A stretch of DNA of 64,000 bases, taken from positions 1,612,001-1,676,000 of the forward strand of contig NZ_CP155071.1 of assembly GCF_039621855.1 (NCBI RefSeq). The letters run 5' to 3'. The notes below the pieces were generated by a model. The model was not told where the DNA came from. It was given only the letters and a program-made list of their open reading frames with translations, and ran no database searches. Within the stretch, counting starts at the first letter, position 1; every line of letters starts with the position of its first letter. The translations under genes were made by a program, and so were the position numbers. Of the stretch, positions 49,031 to 59,325 are shown piece by piece. Source of the DNA: Erwinia sp. HDF1-3R (GTDB lineage: Bacteria > Pseudomonadota > Gammaproteobacteria > Enterobacterales > Enterobacteriaceae).

Positions 49031-51058
49031 ATGAGCAAAGTCTTTAAACTCAACTCCGATTTCCAGCCAGCAGGTGACCAGCCTGAGGCTATTCGCCGTC
49101 TTGAAGAGGGGCTGGAGGATGGGCTGGCTCATCAAACCCTGCTGGGGGTGACCGGATCGGGCAAAACCTTCACCGTGGCCAATGTTATTGCCGATCTGAA
49201 CCGCCCGACCATGGTGCTGGCACCTAACAAAACCCTCGCTGCGCAGCTTTACGGCGAGATGAAGGAGTTTTTCCCCGATAACGCGGTGGAGTATTTCGTC
49301 TCTTACTACGACTATTATCAGCCTGAGGCCTATGTGCCCAGCTCCGATACCTTTATTGAAAAAGACGCCTCGGTGAATGAGCACATTGAGCAGATGCGCC
49401 TGTCAGCGACCAAAGCGCTGCTGGAACGTCGCGACGTGATTGTGGTGGCGTCGGTGTCGGCCATTTACGGTCTGGGCGATCCCGATCTCTATCTCAAAAT
49501 GATGCTGCATCTGACGCGGGGTATGGTTATCGACCAGCGCTCGATCCTGCGTCGGCTCTCCGAGTTGCAATATACCCGCAACGATCAGGCTTTCCAGCGC
49601 GGGACGTTCAGGGTACGCGGCGAGGTGATCGATATCTTCCCGGCGGAGTCCGATGACTATGCCCTGCGCGTAGAGCTGTTTGACGAAGAGGTGGAACGGC
49701 TGTCAATATTTGACCCGCTGACCGGGCAGATCGAATCGGTGATCCCACGCTATACCATCTATCCCAAAACGCACTATGTAACGCCGCGCGAGCGCATTTT
49801 GCAGGCGATGGAAGAGATTAAAGTGGAGCTGGTCGACCGTAAACGCGTTCTGCTGGAAAACAATAAGCTGCTGGAAGAGCAGCGCATCACCCAGCGTACC
49901 CAGTTCGACCTTGAAATGATGAACGAGCTGGGCTACTGCTCGGGGATCGAAAACTACTCGCGCTATCTCTCCGGGCGCGGTCCGGGCGAAGCGCCCCCGA
50001 CCCTGTTTGACTACCTGCCTGCCGACGGGCTGCTGGTTATTGACGAATCACACGTCACCATTCCGCAGATCGGGGGGATGTATCGCGGTGACCGGGCGCG
50101 TAAAGAGACGCTGGTGGAGTATGGTTTCCGGCTGCCGTCCGCGCTGGATAACCGCCCAATGAAATTCGAAGAGTTTGAGGCGCTGGCACCGCAGACCATC
50201 TACGTCTCTGCCACGCCGGGTAATTATGAGCTGGAGAAATCGGGCGGTGAGGTGATCGACCAGGTGGTGCGTCCTACCGGGCTGCTCGATCCCCTGATTG
50301 AGGTGCGCCCGGTCGGTACCCAGGTTGACGACCTGCTGTCTGAAATCCGCAAGCGCGCCGTGATCAATGAGCGCGTGCTGGTGACGGTACTGACCAAAAG
50401 GATGGCGGAAGACCTAACCGAGTATCTCGAAGAGCACGGCGAGCGCGTTCGCTATCTGCACTCGGACATTGATACCGTGGAGCGCGTGGAAATTATCCGC
50501 GATCTGCGGCTGGGCAAGTTTGACGTGCTGGTGGGGATCAACCTGCTGAGGGAAGGGCTGGATATGCCGGAGGTGTCGCTGGTGGCGATACTGGATGCCG
50601 ACAAAGAGGGCTTCCTGCGCTCCGAGCGTTCGCTGATCCAGACCATCGGCCGTGCCGCGCGAAACCTTAACGGTAAGGCAATTCTGTATGGCGATAAAAT
50701 TACGCCCTCCATGGCGCGGGCGATTGGTGAAACCGAGCGTCGTCGGGAAAAGCAGGAGCTGCACAATAAGGAGCAGGGCATCGTACCCCAGGGTCTCAAC
50801 AAGAAAATCGCCGATATTCTTGAGCTGGGGCAGGGCATTAACAAGACCAAAACCCGGGGGCGCGGCGGCAAAACCTCCCATCCTGTTGTTGAGGACGACA
50901 GCCCTTACCTGGCAATGACGCCGCAGGCGCTGCAGAAGAAGATCCACGAGCTGGAGTCGGAGATGCAGCAGCATGCGCAGAACCTGGAGTTCGAGGAGGC
51001 CGCGCGCGTACGCGATCGGCTACACGAGGCGCGCGAGCTCTTTATTGCGGCTTCCTAG
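49031..51058 (+). CDS. uvrB: Excinuclease ABC subunit UvrB
   Basis: Central nucleotide excision repair protein of 675 residues (E. coli 673) that receives DNA from UvrA, verifies damage and recruits UvrC. Walker A is GVTGSGKT at 39-46. The beta-hairpin region that clamps the strand includes [15 protein letters not shown] around 92-106. Helicase motifs DESHVT, YVSATPG and QTIGRAARN are intact. The C-terminal UVR motif ([17 protein letters not shown]) binds UvrC. SOS control is indicated by the LexA box upstream. Confidence 0.98.
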   Translation: MSKVFKLNSDFQPAGDQPEAIRRLEEGLEDGLAHQTLLGVTGSGKTFTVANVIADLNRPTMVLAPNKTLAAQLYGEMKEFFPDNAVEYFVSYYDYYQPEAYVPSSDTFIEKDASVNEHIEQMRLSATKALLERRDVIVVASVSAIYGLGDPDLYLKMMLHLTRGMVIDQRSILRRLSELQYTRNDQAFQRGTFRVRGEVIDIFPAESDDYALRVELFDEEVERLSIFDPLTGQIESVIPRYTIYPKTHYVTPRERILQAMEEIKVELVDRKRVLLENNKLLEEQRITQRTQFDLEMMNELGYCSGIENYSRYLSGRGPGEAPPTLFDYLPADGLLVIDESHVTIPQIGGMYRGDRARKETLVEYGFRLPSALDNRPMKFEEFEALAPQTIYVSATPGNYELEKSGGEVIDQVVRPTGLLDPLIEVRPVGTQVDDLLSEIRKRAVINERVLVTVLTKRMAEDLTEYLEEHGERVRYLHSDIDTVERVEIIRDLRLGKFDVLVGINLLREGLDMPEVSLVAILDADKEGFLRSERSLIQTIGRAARNLNGKAILYGDKITPSMARAIGETERRREKQELHNKEQGIVPQGLNKKIADILELGQGINKTKTRGRGGKTSHPVVEDDSPYLAMTPQALQKKIHELESEMQQHAQNLEFEEAARVRDRLHEARELFIAAS

Positions 51059-51072
51059 CCGCGCGTTTCCGC

Positions 51073-51981
51073 TTAAACAATCGACTGAATAGCATGCTCC
51101 AGCGCAATGTGGAGCAGCTGTCGGTCGTGCCGGTAGCGGATATCTGCCGCCTCAAGCGGCTCCTGGATAATCAGGCGATCGGTGACGTTGTGGGTATCGG
51201 TACCGGGGCCGACGACAACGGCATCAATGACCTTTTTACCGATGTACTCTTCCATAATTGCCAGCTTGTTGGCCAGCGTGAGCTGAGCGGCGGCAGGGCT
51301 CAGCTCTTTACCCAGATTTCCGATAAATACCATCGTGGCTGGCGTACGGCGCAGCGCCTGTGCCATATCGGGCATCAGCAGTACCGGCATCAGGCTGGTG
51401 TAAAAACTGCCCGGCCCAATCAGGATAAGATCGGCCTCGGCGATGGCCTCAACCGCTTCGCGGGTGGCCGTCACCGCAGGAGAGAGCATCAGCTCGCGGG
51501 GGGGACGACACATCCGATCGATTTCCGTCTCGCCGTGCACCCGTTGCCCCTCTTCATCAATGGCCTCCAGGTCCACCGGCTGCTCTGACATGGGGATCAG
51601 AAACGCATCTACCTTAAGCAAATTGCGGATCAGATTAATGGCCTCAATCGGGCGCACGCTGAGGTTATCCAAGGCTACCAACATCAGGTTACCGAGGTTA
51701 TGTCCGGCCAGCTCGCCGTTTCCGGCAAAGCGATACTCAAACATGGCAGAGGCCACGCTCGGTTCGGTAATCAGCTGATTCAGGCAGTTACGCATATCGC
51801 CCCAGGCAATGCCTCCTTCGTCACGACGAATGCGCCCGGTTGAACCGCCATTATCGGTGGTGGTGACGATGCCAGTGAGCCGCGATCCAAGTGGGGAGAG
51901 CGCCGACATCACGCGACCCAGACCATGCCCGCCACCGATAGCCACCACGCGATCGAGATCGGCCAATGTGCGATTACGCAT
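51073..51981 (-). CDS. ybhK: Gluconeogenesis factor YvcK-type protein
   Basis: A 302-residue protein, same length as E. coli YbhK, of the CofD/YvcK fold. [16 protein letters not shown] is the N-terminal nucleotide-binding motif and [16 protein letters not shown] the substrate loop. [16 protein letters not shown] is conserved in the family. Bacillus YvcK is needed for growth on gluconeogenic carbon sources and for cell shape; the role in enterobacteria is not settled. It converges on uvrB with 14 bases between the stops. Confidence 0.93.
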   Translation of the reverse strand: MRNRTLADLDRVVAIGGGHGLGRVMSALSPLGSRLTGIVTTTDNGGSTGRIRRDEGGIAWGDMRNCLNQLITEPSVASAMFEYRFAGNGELAGHNLGNLMLVALDNLSVRPIEAINLIRNLLKVDAFLIPMSEQPVDLEAIDEEGQRVHGETEIDRMCRPPRELMLSPAVTATREAVEAIAEADLILIGPGSFYTSLMPVLLMPDMAQALRRTPATMVFIGNLGKELSPAAAQLTLANKLAIMEEYIGKKVIDAVVVGPGTDTHNVTDRLIIQEPLEAADIRYRHDRQLLHIALEHAIQSIV

Positions 51982-52139
51982 AAAATTCCTTCTGTTTTGA
52001 AGCGGTTTATTGACCCGAAACGGGCCACATGCATTTGTGCCATTTTACCCTAAACTGGCAGGGAACAGGCGGCTAAAATACGTTATATATCAAAATACAT
52101 AGCGAAAGATGATGTTGGAATCCCGGACGGTTTAGCGGT

Positions 52140-52287
52140 AGAATTTCCAGACCATGGTTTACCGGTGTCGGTAGACCACACTTAGCCCTGGCACCTACGT
52201 CTTTGGATAGGGTGCCCTGGCCGCAACGATACGTTGCCAGGGTGCAGAAAGAAATGCCTGCATCTCCCGAATTGGAAAGGTGTTCTG
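52140..52287 (+). ncRNA. Molybdenum cofactor (Moco) riboswitch leader of moaA
   Basis: The 148 bases before the moaA GTG fold into consecutive hairpins. GGCACCTA pairs with TAGGGTGCC (52191-52217). CCCTGG pairs with CCAGGG around CGCAACGATACGTTG (52215-52242). GGGTGCAG pairs with CTGCATCTCCC (52240-52268). The order, the GCAACG element and the tail with GGAAAGG next to the start resemble the Moco motif known upstream of moaA in enterobacteria. Moco binding would hide the ribosome binding site GAAAGG. Exact ends are approximate. Confidence 0.75.
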
Positions 52288-53274
52288 GTGCAACAATTTA
52301 CTGATAGCTTCGACCGCAGTTTTTATTATCTGCGTCTGTCGATCACTGACGTCTGCAATTTTCGTTGCAGCTACTGCCTGCCCGACGGCTATAAGCCCCA
52401 GGGTACAACCAACAAAAGCTTCCTTACGCTGGATGAAATCCGGCGGGTTACCCGTGCCTTCGCGGCAGCCGGGACGGAAAAAGTCCGCCTTACCGGCGGT
52501 GAGCCTTCACTGCGCCGCGACTTCACCGACATTATCGCTGCCGTTCGCGAGAACGCCGCCATCCGCCAGCTGGCGGTTACCACCAATGGCTACCGGCTGG
52601 CCCGCGATGTCGCTGCATGGCGCGCCGCCGGGCTGACCGCGCTCAACGTCAGCATCGACAGTCTGGATGCTCGCCAGTTTCATGCCATCACCGGGCAGGA
52701 TAAATTTCATCAGGTCATGAGTGGGATTGATGCCGCCTTTGATGCGGGATTCAGCAAGGTGAAGGTGAATACCGTGCTGATGCGCGACATCAACCATAAC
52801 AGCCTGGAGACATTCCTGAACTGGATCCGTGACCGGCCCATCCAGCTGCGGTTTATCGAGCTGATGGAAACCGGCGAGGGCGGGGCGCTGTTTCGTCAGC
52901 ACCATATCTCCGGCGAGGTGATCCGCGACCGTCTGCTGCTCCAGGGCTGGGTTCGTCAGTCGCGCGCGCGAAGCGATGGCCCGGCGCAGGTCTTCACCCA
53001 TCCCGATTATCAGGGTGAAATCGGCCTGATCATGCCTTATGAAAAAGATTTCTGTGCCAGCTGTAACCGCCTGCGCGTCTCGGCGGTCGGTAAGCTGCAT
53101 CTCTGCCTGTTTGGCGACGGCGGCGTGTCACTGCGCGATCTGCTGCAAAGCGACGATCAGCAGGATGCGTTGCAGGCGCGTATTGCAGCCAGCCTGCGAA
53201 CCAAAAAGCAGACGCACTTCCTGCATCAGGGCAACACCGGCATTACGCAGAATCTCTCATTTATCGGCGGTTAA
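52288..53274 (+). CDS. moaA: GTP 3',8-cyclase MoaA
   Basis: Radical SAM enzyme that starts molybdopterin synthesis from GTP; 328 residues (E. coli 329). I choose GTG at 52288, eight bases after GAAAGG, giving [20 protein letters not shown]; the longer frame from ATG 52234 would cover the riboswitch. Cluster cysteines are Cys23, Cys27 and Cys30 (CNFRCSYC) and the C-terminal cluster is CASCNRL ... LHLC. The essential C-terminal GG (SFIGG) is present. Confidence 0.96.
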   Translation: MQQFTDSFDRSFYYLRLSITDVCNFRCSYCLPDGYKPQGTTNKSFLTLDEIRRVTRAFAAAGTEKVRLTGGEPSLRRDFTDIIAAVRENAAIRQLAVTTNGYRLARDVAAWRAAGLTALNVSIDSLDARQFHAITGQDKFHQVMSGIDAAFDAGFSKVKVNTVLMRDINHNSLETFLNWIRDRPIQLRFIELMETGEGGALFRQHHISGEVIRDRLLLQGWVRQSRARSDGPAQVFTHPDYQGEIGLIMPYEKDFCASCNRLRVSAVGKLHLCLFGDGGVSLRDLLQSDDQQDALQARIAASLRTKKQTHFLHQGNTGITQNLSFIGG

Positions 53275-53288
53275 GTAAGGAGCTCAAC

Positions 53289-53804
53289 ATGGGTAAACCC
53301 ACAGCAGAATTCATCGCGCTTAACGCAGCGGTCCTCACCGTCTCTGACAGCCGCGACGCCGCCAGTGACACCTCCGGGGACTATCTGCGTGAAGCGCTGA
53401 CCGGGGCAGGCCACCGCGTCTGCGACCGGGCCATAGTAAAAGACGACCGCTACCGCATCCGTGCGGTGGTATCCAGCTGGATCGCCAGTACGGACGTGCA
53501 GGTGGTGTTGATCAACGGCGGCACTGGCTTTAACAGCAAAAACAGCACCCCGGAAGCGCTTCTGCCGCTGTTCGATCGCGAAATTGAGGGCTTTGGCGAG
53601 CTGTTTCGCATGGTCTCCTGGGAGGAGATCGGCAGCTCAACCATCCAGTCGCGCGCGGTCGCGGGCATGGCGAATCAGACGCTAATTCTGGCCATACCCG
53701 GCTCGACCGGGGCCTGCCAGAGCGCCTGGGAACGGATCATTCAGGATCAGCTTGATGCCCGCACCCGCCCCTGCAACTTTGTTTCACACGTAAAGAAGCC
53801 CTGA
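53289..53804 (+). CDS. moaB: Molybdenum cofactor biosynthesis protein MoaB
   Basis: A 171-residue MoaB/MogA-like protein (E. coli 170) with the fold that binds molybdopterin. [35 protein letters not shown] and [13 protein letters not shown] are the conserved segments. Proposed to adenylylate molybdopterin; in E. coli its role is redundant with MogA. It lies 14 bp after moaA and 4 bp before moaC. Confidence 0.96.
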   Translation: MGKPTAEFIALNAAVLTVSDSRDAASDTSGDYLREALTGAGHRVCDRAIVKDDRYRIRAVVSSWIASTDVQVVLINGGTGFNSKNSTPEALLPLFDREIEGFGELFRMVSWEEIGSSTIQSRAVAGMANQTLILAIPGSTGACQSAWERIIQDQLDARTRPCNFVSHVKKP

Positions 53805-53808
53805 ACAG

Positions 53809-54294
53809 ATGTCACAACTCACACATATTAATGCTGCCGGTGAGGCGCATATGGTGGATGTTTCCGCCAAAACGGAGAGCGTACGCGAAGCCCGGGCAGA
53901 AGCCTTTGTGGTGATGCATGCCGATACGCTACAGATGATTATTGATGGCAGCCACCATAAGGGCGATGTCTTTGCCACCGCGCGCATTGCCGGTATCCAG
54001 GCGGCTAAACGCACCTGGGAGCTGATCCCCCTCTGCCATCCGCTACTGCTCAGCAAGGTTGAAGTCACCTTAACGGCTGACGTTGCCAGGCAGCGGGTGA
54101 GAATTGAATCCCTCTGCCGCCTGACCGGTAAAACTGGCGTAGAAATGGAAGCGCTCACCGCGGCGTCGGTCGCCGCGTTGACCATCTACGATATGTGCAA
54201 AGCGGTGCAGAAGGATATCTCCATCGAGCATTGTCGACTGCTGAGTAAAAGCGGCGGCAAGTCGGGTGACTTCAGGGCGGCTGACCATGATTAA
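53809..54294 (+). CDS. moaC: Cyclic pyranopterin monophosphate synthase MoaC
   Basis: Converts 3',8-cyclo-dihydro-GTP from MoaA into cyclic pyranopterin monophosphate; 161 residues as in E. coli. [18 protein letters not shown] begins the protein. [14 protein letters not shown] and [21 protein letters not shown] carry the active-site residues. It overlaps moaD by 8 bp. Confidence 0.97.
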   Translation: MSQLTHINAAGEAHMVDVSAKTESVREARAEAFVVMHADTLQMIIDGSHHKGDVFATARIAGIQAAKRTWELIPLCHPLLLSKVEVTLTADVARQRVRIESLCRLTGKTGVEMEALTAASVAALTIYDMCKAVQKDISIEHCRLLSKSGGKSGDFRAADHD

Positions 54295-54532
54295 CGTGCT
54301 GTTTTTTGCCCAGGTCCGCGAGTTAACCGGCACCGACAGCCTGAGCCTGCCGCAGGAGTACGCCACGGTTGAGGCGCTGCGGGCTGCGCTGGCTCAGCGC
54401 GGCGATCGCTGGGCGCTGGCGCTGACCACCGGTAAGCTGCTTTCCGCCGTGAATCAAACGCTGGTGGCGCCTCAGCATCCGCTTCAGGATGGTGATGAGG
54501 TGGCTTTTTTCCCACCGGTCACCGGAGGATAA
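54287..54532 (+). CDS. moaD: Molybdopterin synthase sulfur carrier subunit MoaD
   Basis: Ubiquitin-like sulfur carrier of 81 residues, ending in the required Gly-Gly (FFPPVTGG), thiocarboxylated by MoeB. I use ATG at 54287 ([13 protein letters not shown]); a start seven codons upstream (54266) lies in moaC. The stop is directly followed by the moaE ATG. Confidence 0.96.
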   Translation: MINVLFFAQVRELTGTDSLSLPQEYATVEALRAALAQRGDRWALALTTGKLLSAVNQTLVAPQHPLQDGDEVAFFPPVTGG

Positions 54533-54985
54533 ATGGAAACGCGGATCCGGGTCGGCCAGGCCCCGTTTGATATGGCAGAAGAGTACCGCTGGCTGGCAGC
54601 CTGTGATGAAGATGGCGCCGTAGTGACCTTTACCGGCAAGGTGCGCAACCATAACCTCGGCGATAACGTCTCCGCGCTCACGCTGGAACACTATCCCGGG
54701 ATGACGGAAAAGGCGCTGGCAGAAATTGTCGCCGAGGCGCGTGAGCGCTGGCCCATGCAGCGCGTAACGGTAATTCACCGCACTGGCGAACTGTTTCCCG
54801 GTGATGAAATTGTGATGGTAGGGGTAAGCGGAGCCCACCGTGGCAGCGCCTTTGCCGCCGCCGAGTTTATTATGGACTATCTTAAAACCCGAGCGCCTTT
54901 CTGGAAGCGTGAAGCCACGCCCGGCGGCGACCGCTGGGTTGAATCCCGCGATAGCGACCACCAGGCTGCCTCGCGCTGGAAATAA
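54533..54985 (+). CDS. moaE: Molybdopterin synthase catalytic subunit MoaE
   Basis: Catalytic subunit of molybdopterin synthase, 150 residues, which dimerises and binds two MoaD to insert the dithiolene sulfurs. VVTFTGKVRNHNLGD, LEHYPGMTEKAL and HRTGELFPGDEIVMVGVSGAHR are typical, and FWKREATPGGDRWV holds the active-site lysine region. It begins immediately at the end of moaD. Confidence 0.96.
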   Translation: METRIRVGQAPFDMAEEYRWLAACDEDGAVVTFTGKVRNHNLGDNVSALTLEHYPGMTEKALAEIVAEARERWPMQRVTVIHRTGELFPGDEIVMVGVSGAHRGSAFAAAEFIMDYLKTRAPFWKREATPGGDRWVESRDSDHQAASRWK

Positions 54986-55000
54986 ACCACAAGGAAAGTC

Positions 55001-56095
55001 ATGATCCGTTCCCCCCTGAAGCGCGGACTGCTGCTGGCACTGCTGGTGCTGGCAGGCTGTAGCAGCCAGCCGCACAAAAACCTTCCCGAGCGGCGGCCCG
55101 CCGACGTCAAAGCGCAGATTGTCCGGCTGATCCCCGCCGGAGTGAACGACAGGCAGGGCTGGGCAAACGATATCTTTGCCGCCTTCAACAGCCAGGGCAT
55201 TGATGCGTCCCCCGACAATCTCTGTGCGGTCATTGCGGTGACCGATCAGGAGTCCAACTTCAATGTAGATGCCACGGTGGCGGGCTTGCCTAAAATCGCC
55301 TGGGGTGAGATTGACCGGCGCGCCGCCAGCCTGCATATTCCAGCCTTTGTGGTCCGTACCGCGCTGATGATTAACTCACCCAGCGGAAAAAGCTACGCCT
55401 GGCGGCTGGATCACGTACGCAGTGAAAAAGAGCTAAGCGCCATTTTCGATGACTTTATCAATATGGCCCCGATGGGACAGAGGCTGTTTGGCAATCTGAA
55501 CCCTATCCATACCGGTGGGCCGATGCAGGTGAGTATTGACTTCGCGGAGGCGCAGTCAAAAGGCTACCCTTATCCGGTCGACGGCACGCTGCGCCATGAG
55601 GTATTTACCCGGCGCGGCGGAGTCTGGTTTGGCACCCGCCACCTGCTGGGGTATCCCACCCACTACAGCAGGCCGCTCTATCGCTTTGCCGATTTCAATG
55701 CGGGCTGGTACGCCAGCCGCAACGCGGCTTTCCAGGCCGCGGTGGCGCAGCTGACCGGCATTAAGCTGGCGCTGGATGGCGATGTGATCCGCTATGGTAC
55801 AGACACGCCGGGTGCCACTGAGCTGGCCGTCCGTACCCTGAGCAGGCAGCTGGACATGAGCAATAGCAGTATCCGGCGCGCGCTGGAGCAGGGGGAAACC
55901 CTGGCATTTGAGAAAAGCGCGCTGTGGGAGAAGGTGTTCACCCTGGCTGATAAAAATGCCGGCGTGCGCCTGCCGCGTGAAAGGCTGCCCGGCATCCAGC
56001 TGGAAAGCCCGAAAATCACCCGTAATCTCACCACCGCCTGGTATGCCCAGCGGGTCGACGGACGCTATCAACGCTGTCTGACGCGGGCGAAATAG
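55001..56095 (+). CDS. DUF1615 lipoprotein, YaiW-like
   Basis: A 364-residue lipoprotein with signal and lipobox LAGC (Cys20) followed by Ser-Ser, which predicts outer-membrane sorting. The mature part contains AVIAVTDQESNFNVD and GPMQVSIDFAEAQSKGYPYP, matching the DUF1615 family represented by E. coli YaiW, a surface lipoprotein linked to SbmA-dependent peptide uptake. The glutamate in DQESNF resembles a lysozyme-like fold, but activity is unproven. The gene starts 15 bp after moaE behind AAGGAAAG, so it probably rides on the moa transcript, unlike E. coli where yaiW is elsewhere. Confidence 0.88.
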   Translation: MIRSPLKRGLLLALLVLAGCSSQPHKNLPERRPADVKAQIVRLIPAGVNDRQGWANDIFAAFNSQGIDASPDNLCAVIAVTDQESNFNVDATVAGLPKIAWGEIDRRAASLHIPAFVVRTALMINSPSGKSYAWRLDHVRSEKELSAIFDDFINMAPMGQRLFGNLNPIHTGGPMQVSIDFAEAQSKGYPYPVDGTLRHEVFTRRGGVWFGTRHLLGYPTHYSRPLYRFADFNAGWYASRNAAFQAAVAQLTGIKLALDGDVIRYGTDTPGATELAVRTLSRQLDMSNSSIRRALEQGETLAFEKSALWEKVFTLADKNAGVRLPRERLPGIQLESPKITRNLTTAWYAQRVDGRYQRCLTRAK

Positions 56096-56152
56096 CGCAG
56101 TGATACGCCCGGCCACAGGCGAGCGAAATAGCGCGGTGATACGCCCGGCCAC
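56087..56152 (+). repeat. 30-bp direct duplication across the 3' end of the YaiW-like gene
   Basis: A 30-base segment starting GCGAAATAGCGCAGTGATAC (56087-56116) is repeated at 56123-56152 with one mismatch, a period of 36 bp. The first copy contains the stop codon of the gene; the second lies just beyond it. Confidence 0.9.
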
Positions 56153-56167
56153 GAGCGGCCGGGCGTG
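56141..56167. terminator. GC-rich hairpin between the YaiW-like gene and the chemoreceptor gene
   Basis: ACGCCCGGCC and GGCCGGGCGT form a perfect 10-bp stem with a short loop, in the gap of two converging genes. No uridine run follows in either direction, so it may only be a weak terminator. Confidence 0.5.
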
Positions 56168-56178
56168 TTCACCCGCGG

Positions 56179-58125
56179 CTAACCCGCACCCAGCTGAAAG
56201 CGTTCGACCGTCTCCGCCAGCTGCTTCGCCTGATTTTCCAGCGAAGCAGCGGCGGCCGACATCTGCTGAACCAGCGCCGAGTTCTGCTGGGTGGTGCCAT
56301 CCATCTGGTTAACCGCCACCGTCACCTGACCAATGCCCTGCGACTGCTCGTCAGAGGCGTGGACAATTTCGGTAATAATGGTTTTTACCGAGTCTACCGC
56401 CGCACTCATCTCCTGCATCGTTTTTCCGGCATCCTGAACCAGAGAAACGCCCTGGCCCACGCGCTGGGTTGATTCGCCAATCAGCGCAGAAATATCCTTT
56501 ACCGCATTGGCGCTGCGCTGGGCCAGGCTGCGGACCTCGGCGGCCACCACGGCAAAACCACGGCCCTGTTCTCCGGCACGCGCCGCCTCTACCGCCGCAT
56601 TCAGCGCCAGAATATTAGTCTGGAAAGCGATACCGTTAATGATGCTGGTGATGGCGCCAATTTTCCGTGAGCTGTCGTCGATCTGCTGCATGATCTGCAC
56701 CACCTGAAGTACCAGATCCTCGCCGCGCCTGGCGATATCCGTCGCGGTACTGGTGAGGGCGGTCGCCTGATGCGCGTTATCCGCATTGTGCTTCACGGTG
56801 GCGGTGAGCTGTTCCATGCTGGCAGCCGTTTCTTCCAGCGCGGCGGCCTGCTGTTCGGTCCGCGAGGCGAGATCCAGGTTACCGGTGGCAATCTCACCGG
56901 CACCCTGCCTGACCGCGTGACTGGCGGAGATAATTTCCCCCACCATGGTACGCAGCTGCTGCTGCATGGTGTGCATGGCGAAAAAGATGCTCTGCCGATC
57001 CTGTGCCGCAACCGGAATGGCCGCGCTCAGGTCTCCCCGCGCGACGCCCAGCGCAATCTCTGCCGCCTGCAAAGGCTCCCCACCAATAGGCCTGGCAACT
57101 TTACGGCTGAAAAGCAGACCCAGTACGGTACAGACGATTATGATGCTGAGCAGCATCATAATTAGCGCAGAGTAAAGCTGACGGTTTGCTTCCGCCATCA
57201 CCGCGCTCACCGGCGCGACAATCCCCAGATACCAGGGGCTGTCGCTGTTACCAATGGTCACCGGACGCCAGGTCTCCAGCACCTTCTCCCCCAGCGCGCT
57301 GTCGTAATGTTCCACAATAGCCTGCGTACGCGGCCCGCGATTTCCGGTATAGGGCTTCCCGGCCTGCGCTTTATCGGTGCCGGACACCACCAGCCCACCA
57401 TGAGAAATCAGCAGCGCATAGCCGGTTCCCCGCCAGGGGTGAATGGCACCGATGGTTTTTTGCAGCGAGGCAAGAGAAATATCTGAGGTGACCACCGCTT
57501 TAAGCCTGCCGTCGTCGATGATCACGGCGGCAACGGAGGTGAGCAGGGTATCGACGCCGTTGTAGGCGTAGGTATAAGGTTCAATTAACACATCTTTCTG
57601 GCGTTTTTGCGGGATAAGGTAGTAGTCCCCCTCGCCTGGCGTGAGAAAGGAGTCCAGATTGTGCATTGCAAAGTTACCGGACTTATCGCGATCGACAAAG
57701 CGTGCAAAGCGGCCCTGCGGCGCGGCACCGGGCAGTTTGGCGATCTCTGCATCTTTTCCATCCCAGGCGTTCGCTTCAAAGATCACCGACATCGAGAGGT
57801 AGTCGGGATTCTGCTTAAGCGAATATTTCATCAGGTTTTCAGCAGTGGTACGGTCGGTTATGCCTGAGGGCGGCAGGGCAATCAGGCTTTGCCCGAGGTC
57901 TTTTGCTACCGTGCGGGCATAATCCAGCTCTTTTTGCACGCTGAGGGCCTGGCTTTCGGCAATCTGCCCCAGATACTCTCCGGCCAGCATGCGCTGCTGC
58001 CTGGCTGACTGCCAGCTCAGCAGTCCAATGGTAATGGTAAAGCCGAGCGTGATGGTTAGCGCCCCGGTCACGAGCATCAGCGTGCGGGTGCTCATCTTCC
58101 GTTTATGGTTTGATTTCGTTTTCAT
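56179..58125 (-). CDS. Methyl-accepting chemotaxis protein with Cache sensor
   Basis: A 648-residue chemoreceptor. An N-terminal transmembrane helix (about 12-35) is followed by a long periplasmic sensor of the Cache type (about 40-310; [48 protein letters not shown]). A second helix near 318-342, a HAMP region and a cytoplasmic signalling domain follow. The hairpin tip is [29 protein letters not shown]. It ends [11 protein letters not shown] without the NWETF pentapeptide that tethers CheR. No che or flagellar genes lie in the window. The ligand is unknown; Cache sensors often bind amino or carboxylic acids. Confidence 0.92.
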   Translation of the reverse strand: MKTKSNHKRKMSTRTLMLVTGALTITLGFTITIGLLSWQSARQQRMLAGEYLGQIAESQALSVQKELDYARTVAKDLGQSLIALPPSGITDRTTAENLMKYSLKQNPDYLSMSVIFEANAWDGKDAEIAKLPGAAPQGRFARFVDRDKSGNFAMHNLDSFLTPGEGDYYLIPQKRQKDVLIEPYTYAYNGVDTLLTSVAAVIIDDGRLKAVVTSDISLASLQKTIGAIHPWRGTGYALLISHGGLVVSGTDKAQAGKPYTGNRGPRTQAIVEHYDSALGEKVLETWRPVTIGNSDSPWYLGIVAPVSAVMAEANRQLYSALIMMLLSIIIVCTVLGLLFSRKVARPIGGEPLQAAEIALGVARGDLSAAIPVAAQDRQSIFFAMHTMQQQLRTMVGEIISASHAVRQGAGEIATGNLDLASRTEQQAAALEETAASMEQLTATVKHNADNAHQATALTSTATDIARRGEDLVLQVVQIMQQIDDSSRKIGAITSIINGIAFQTNILALNAAVEAARAGEQGRGFAVVAAEVRSLAQRSANAVKDISALIGESTQRVGQGVSLVQDAGKTMQEMSAAVDSVKTIITEIVHASDEQSQGIGQVTVAVNQMDGTTQQNSALVQQMSAAAASLENQAKQLAETVERFQLGAG

Positions 58126-58375
58126 TCAGGTTCCCCGGCGTAAAAAGGTGCAGCATAGGCATACTTCCTGTTTAGCGATCTCCCTGTGTACGTTCTATCG
58201 GCATAAACTGGCGCTTCTTTAAGCACGGCTGAACCGATTTTGCAGTCTGACCGTACGGCAGGGGTTCCAGGGTGAAGAAAAAGGTGAGTGCGGGGCTGGC
58301 TTAATCTCCCCGGACTGTGCCAGACTTGCGGTTACCTTGTGGTAATTCCGTTCACGTGAGAATAAGGAGAAAATC

Positions 58376-59086
58376 ATGGATCGATACCCACGCTCTAATG
58401 GGTCAATCGTATCGCAGGCCAGCAGTGGCGTTCAGACCTACATGGCGCAAGTCTATGGCTGGATGACCTGCGGCCTGCTGCTGACGGCGTTTGTGTCATG
58501 GTTTGCGGCCAATACGCCAGCCGTTATGGAACTGGTTTTTGCTAATCGCATTACCTTCTTTGGCCTGATTATTGTCCAGCTTGGCCTGGTGTTTGTGCTG
58601 TCAGGTATGGTGCACAAGCTGAGCGGGGCGGCGGCAACCGGGCTGTTTATGCTCTATTCAGCGCTTACCGGGCTGACCATGGCGAGTATTTTCCTGGTCT
58701 ATACCTACTCTTCCATCGCCAGCACCTTCCTGGTGGCCGGTGGTATGTTTGGTGCCATGAGTTTCTGGGGCTACACCACTAAACGCGATCTGAGCGGTAT
58801 GGGCAGCATGCTGTTTATGGCCCTGATTGGTATTGTGCTGGCGTCGGTGGTGAATATCTGGCTGAAGAGTACGGCGCTGATGTGGGCCGTAACCTATATT
58901 GGCGTGCTGGTGTTCGTGGGTCTGACCGCCTATGACACGCAGAAGCTAAAAAATATTGGTGAAGGCATCAACGTTGAGGATAAAGAGAATCTGCGTCGCT
59001 ACTCAATCATGGGTGCGCTGACGCTGTATCTGGACTTCATCAACCTGTTCCTGATGCTGCTACGCATTTTCGGCAACCGTCGCTAA
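58376..59086 (+). CDS. ybhL: Bax inhibitor-1 family membrane protein YbhL
   Basis: A 236-residue inner-membrane protein (E. coli YbhL 234) of the BI-1/UPF0005 family, with about seven helices. VQTYMAQVYGWMTCGLLLTA at the N-terminus is typical. VGLTAYDTQKLKNIGE near the C-terminus carries the aspartate of the proposed pH/calcium-sensing pair. Relatives act as calcium leak channels; the function in enterobacteria is uncertain. A strong terminator follows. Confidence 0.94.
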   Translation: MDRYPRSNGSIVSQASSGVQTYMAQVYGWMTCGLLLTAFVSWFAANTPAVMELVFANRITFFGLIIVQLGLVFVLSGMVHKLSGAAATGLFMLYSALTGLTMASIFLVYTYSSIASTFLVAGGMFGAMSFWGYTTKRDLSGMGSMLFMALIGIVLASVVNIWLKSTALMWAVTYIGVLVFVGLTAYDTQKLKNIGEGINVEDKENLRRYSIMGALTLYLDFINLFLMLLRIFGNRR

Positions 59087-59183
59087 GACGGCACCCATGC
59101 TGCCTGAGCAGGCGCTGTTCTGTTAGCGCCCGCATGGTGTTGCTAAGGTAAGAACCTGCTGCCTGAGGCAGCATTGTGATAAG

Positions 59184-59218
59184 AGAGGTGCCCGCTTTGC
59201 AGCTGGCACCTCTTTTTT
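59184..59218 (+). terminator. Terminator after ybhL
   Basis: AGAGGTGCC and GGCACCTCT pair as a 9-bp stem followed by TTTTTT, about 100 bases after the ybhL stop. Confidence 0.85.
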
Positions 59219-59325
59219 ATCGCTTATTGTGCGGCCATCATCCGAATATCAGATATGTCTCTTCTGCCCATCAACGCCCCAACAGGTCTGGACCTGCCGA
59301 TGGCGATGACTTTTCCATCCCAGCG

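Noticed and set aside
52234-52287. Upstream ATG start for moaA
   Set aside because: It would place the riboswitch helices inside the coding region; the GTG at 52288 matches family length and has GAAAGG in place.
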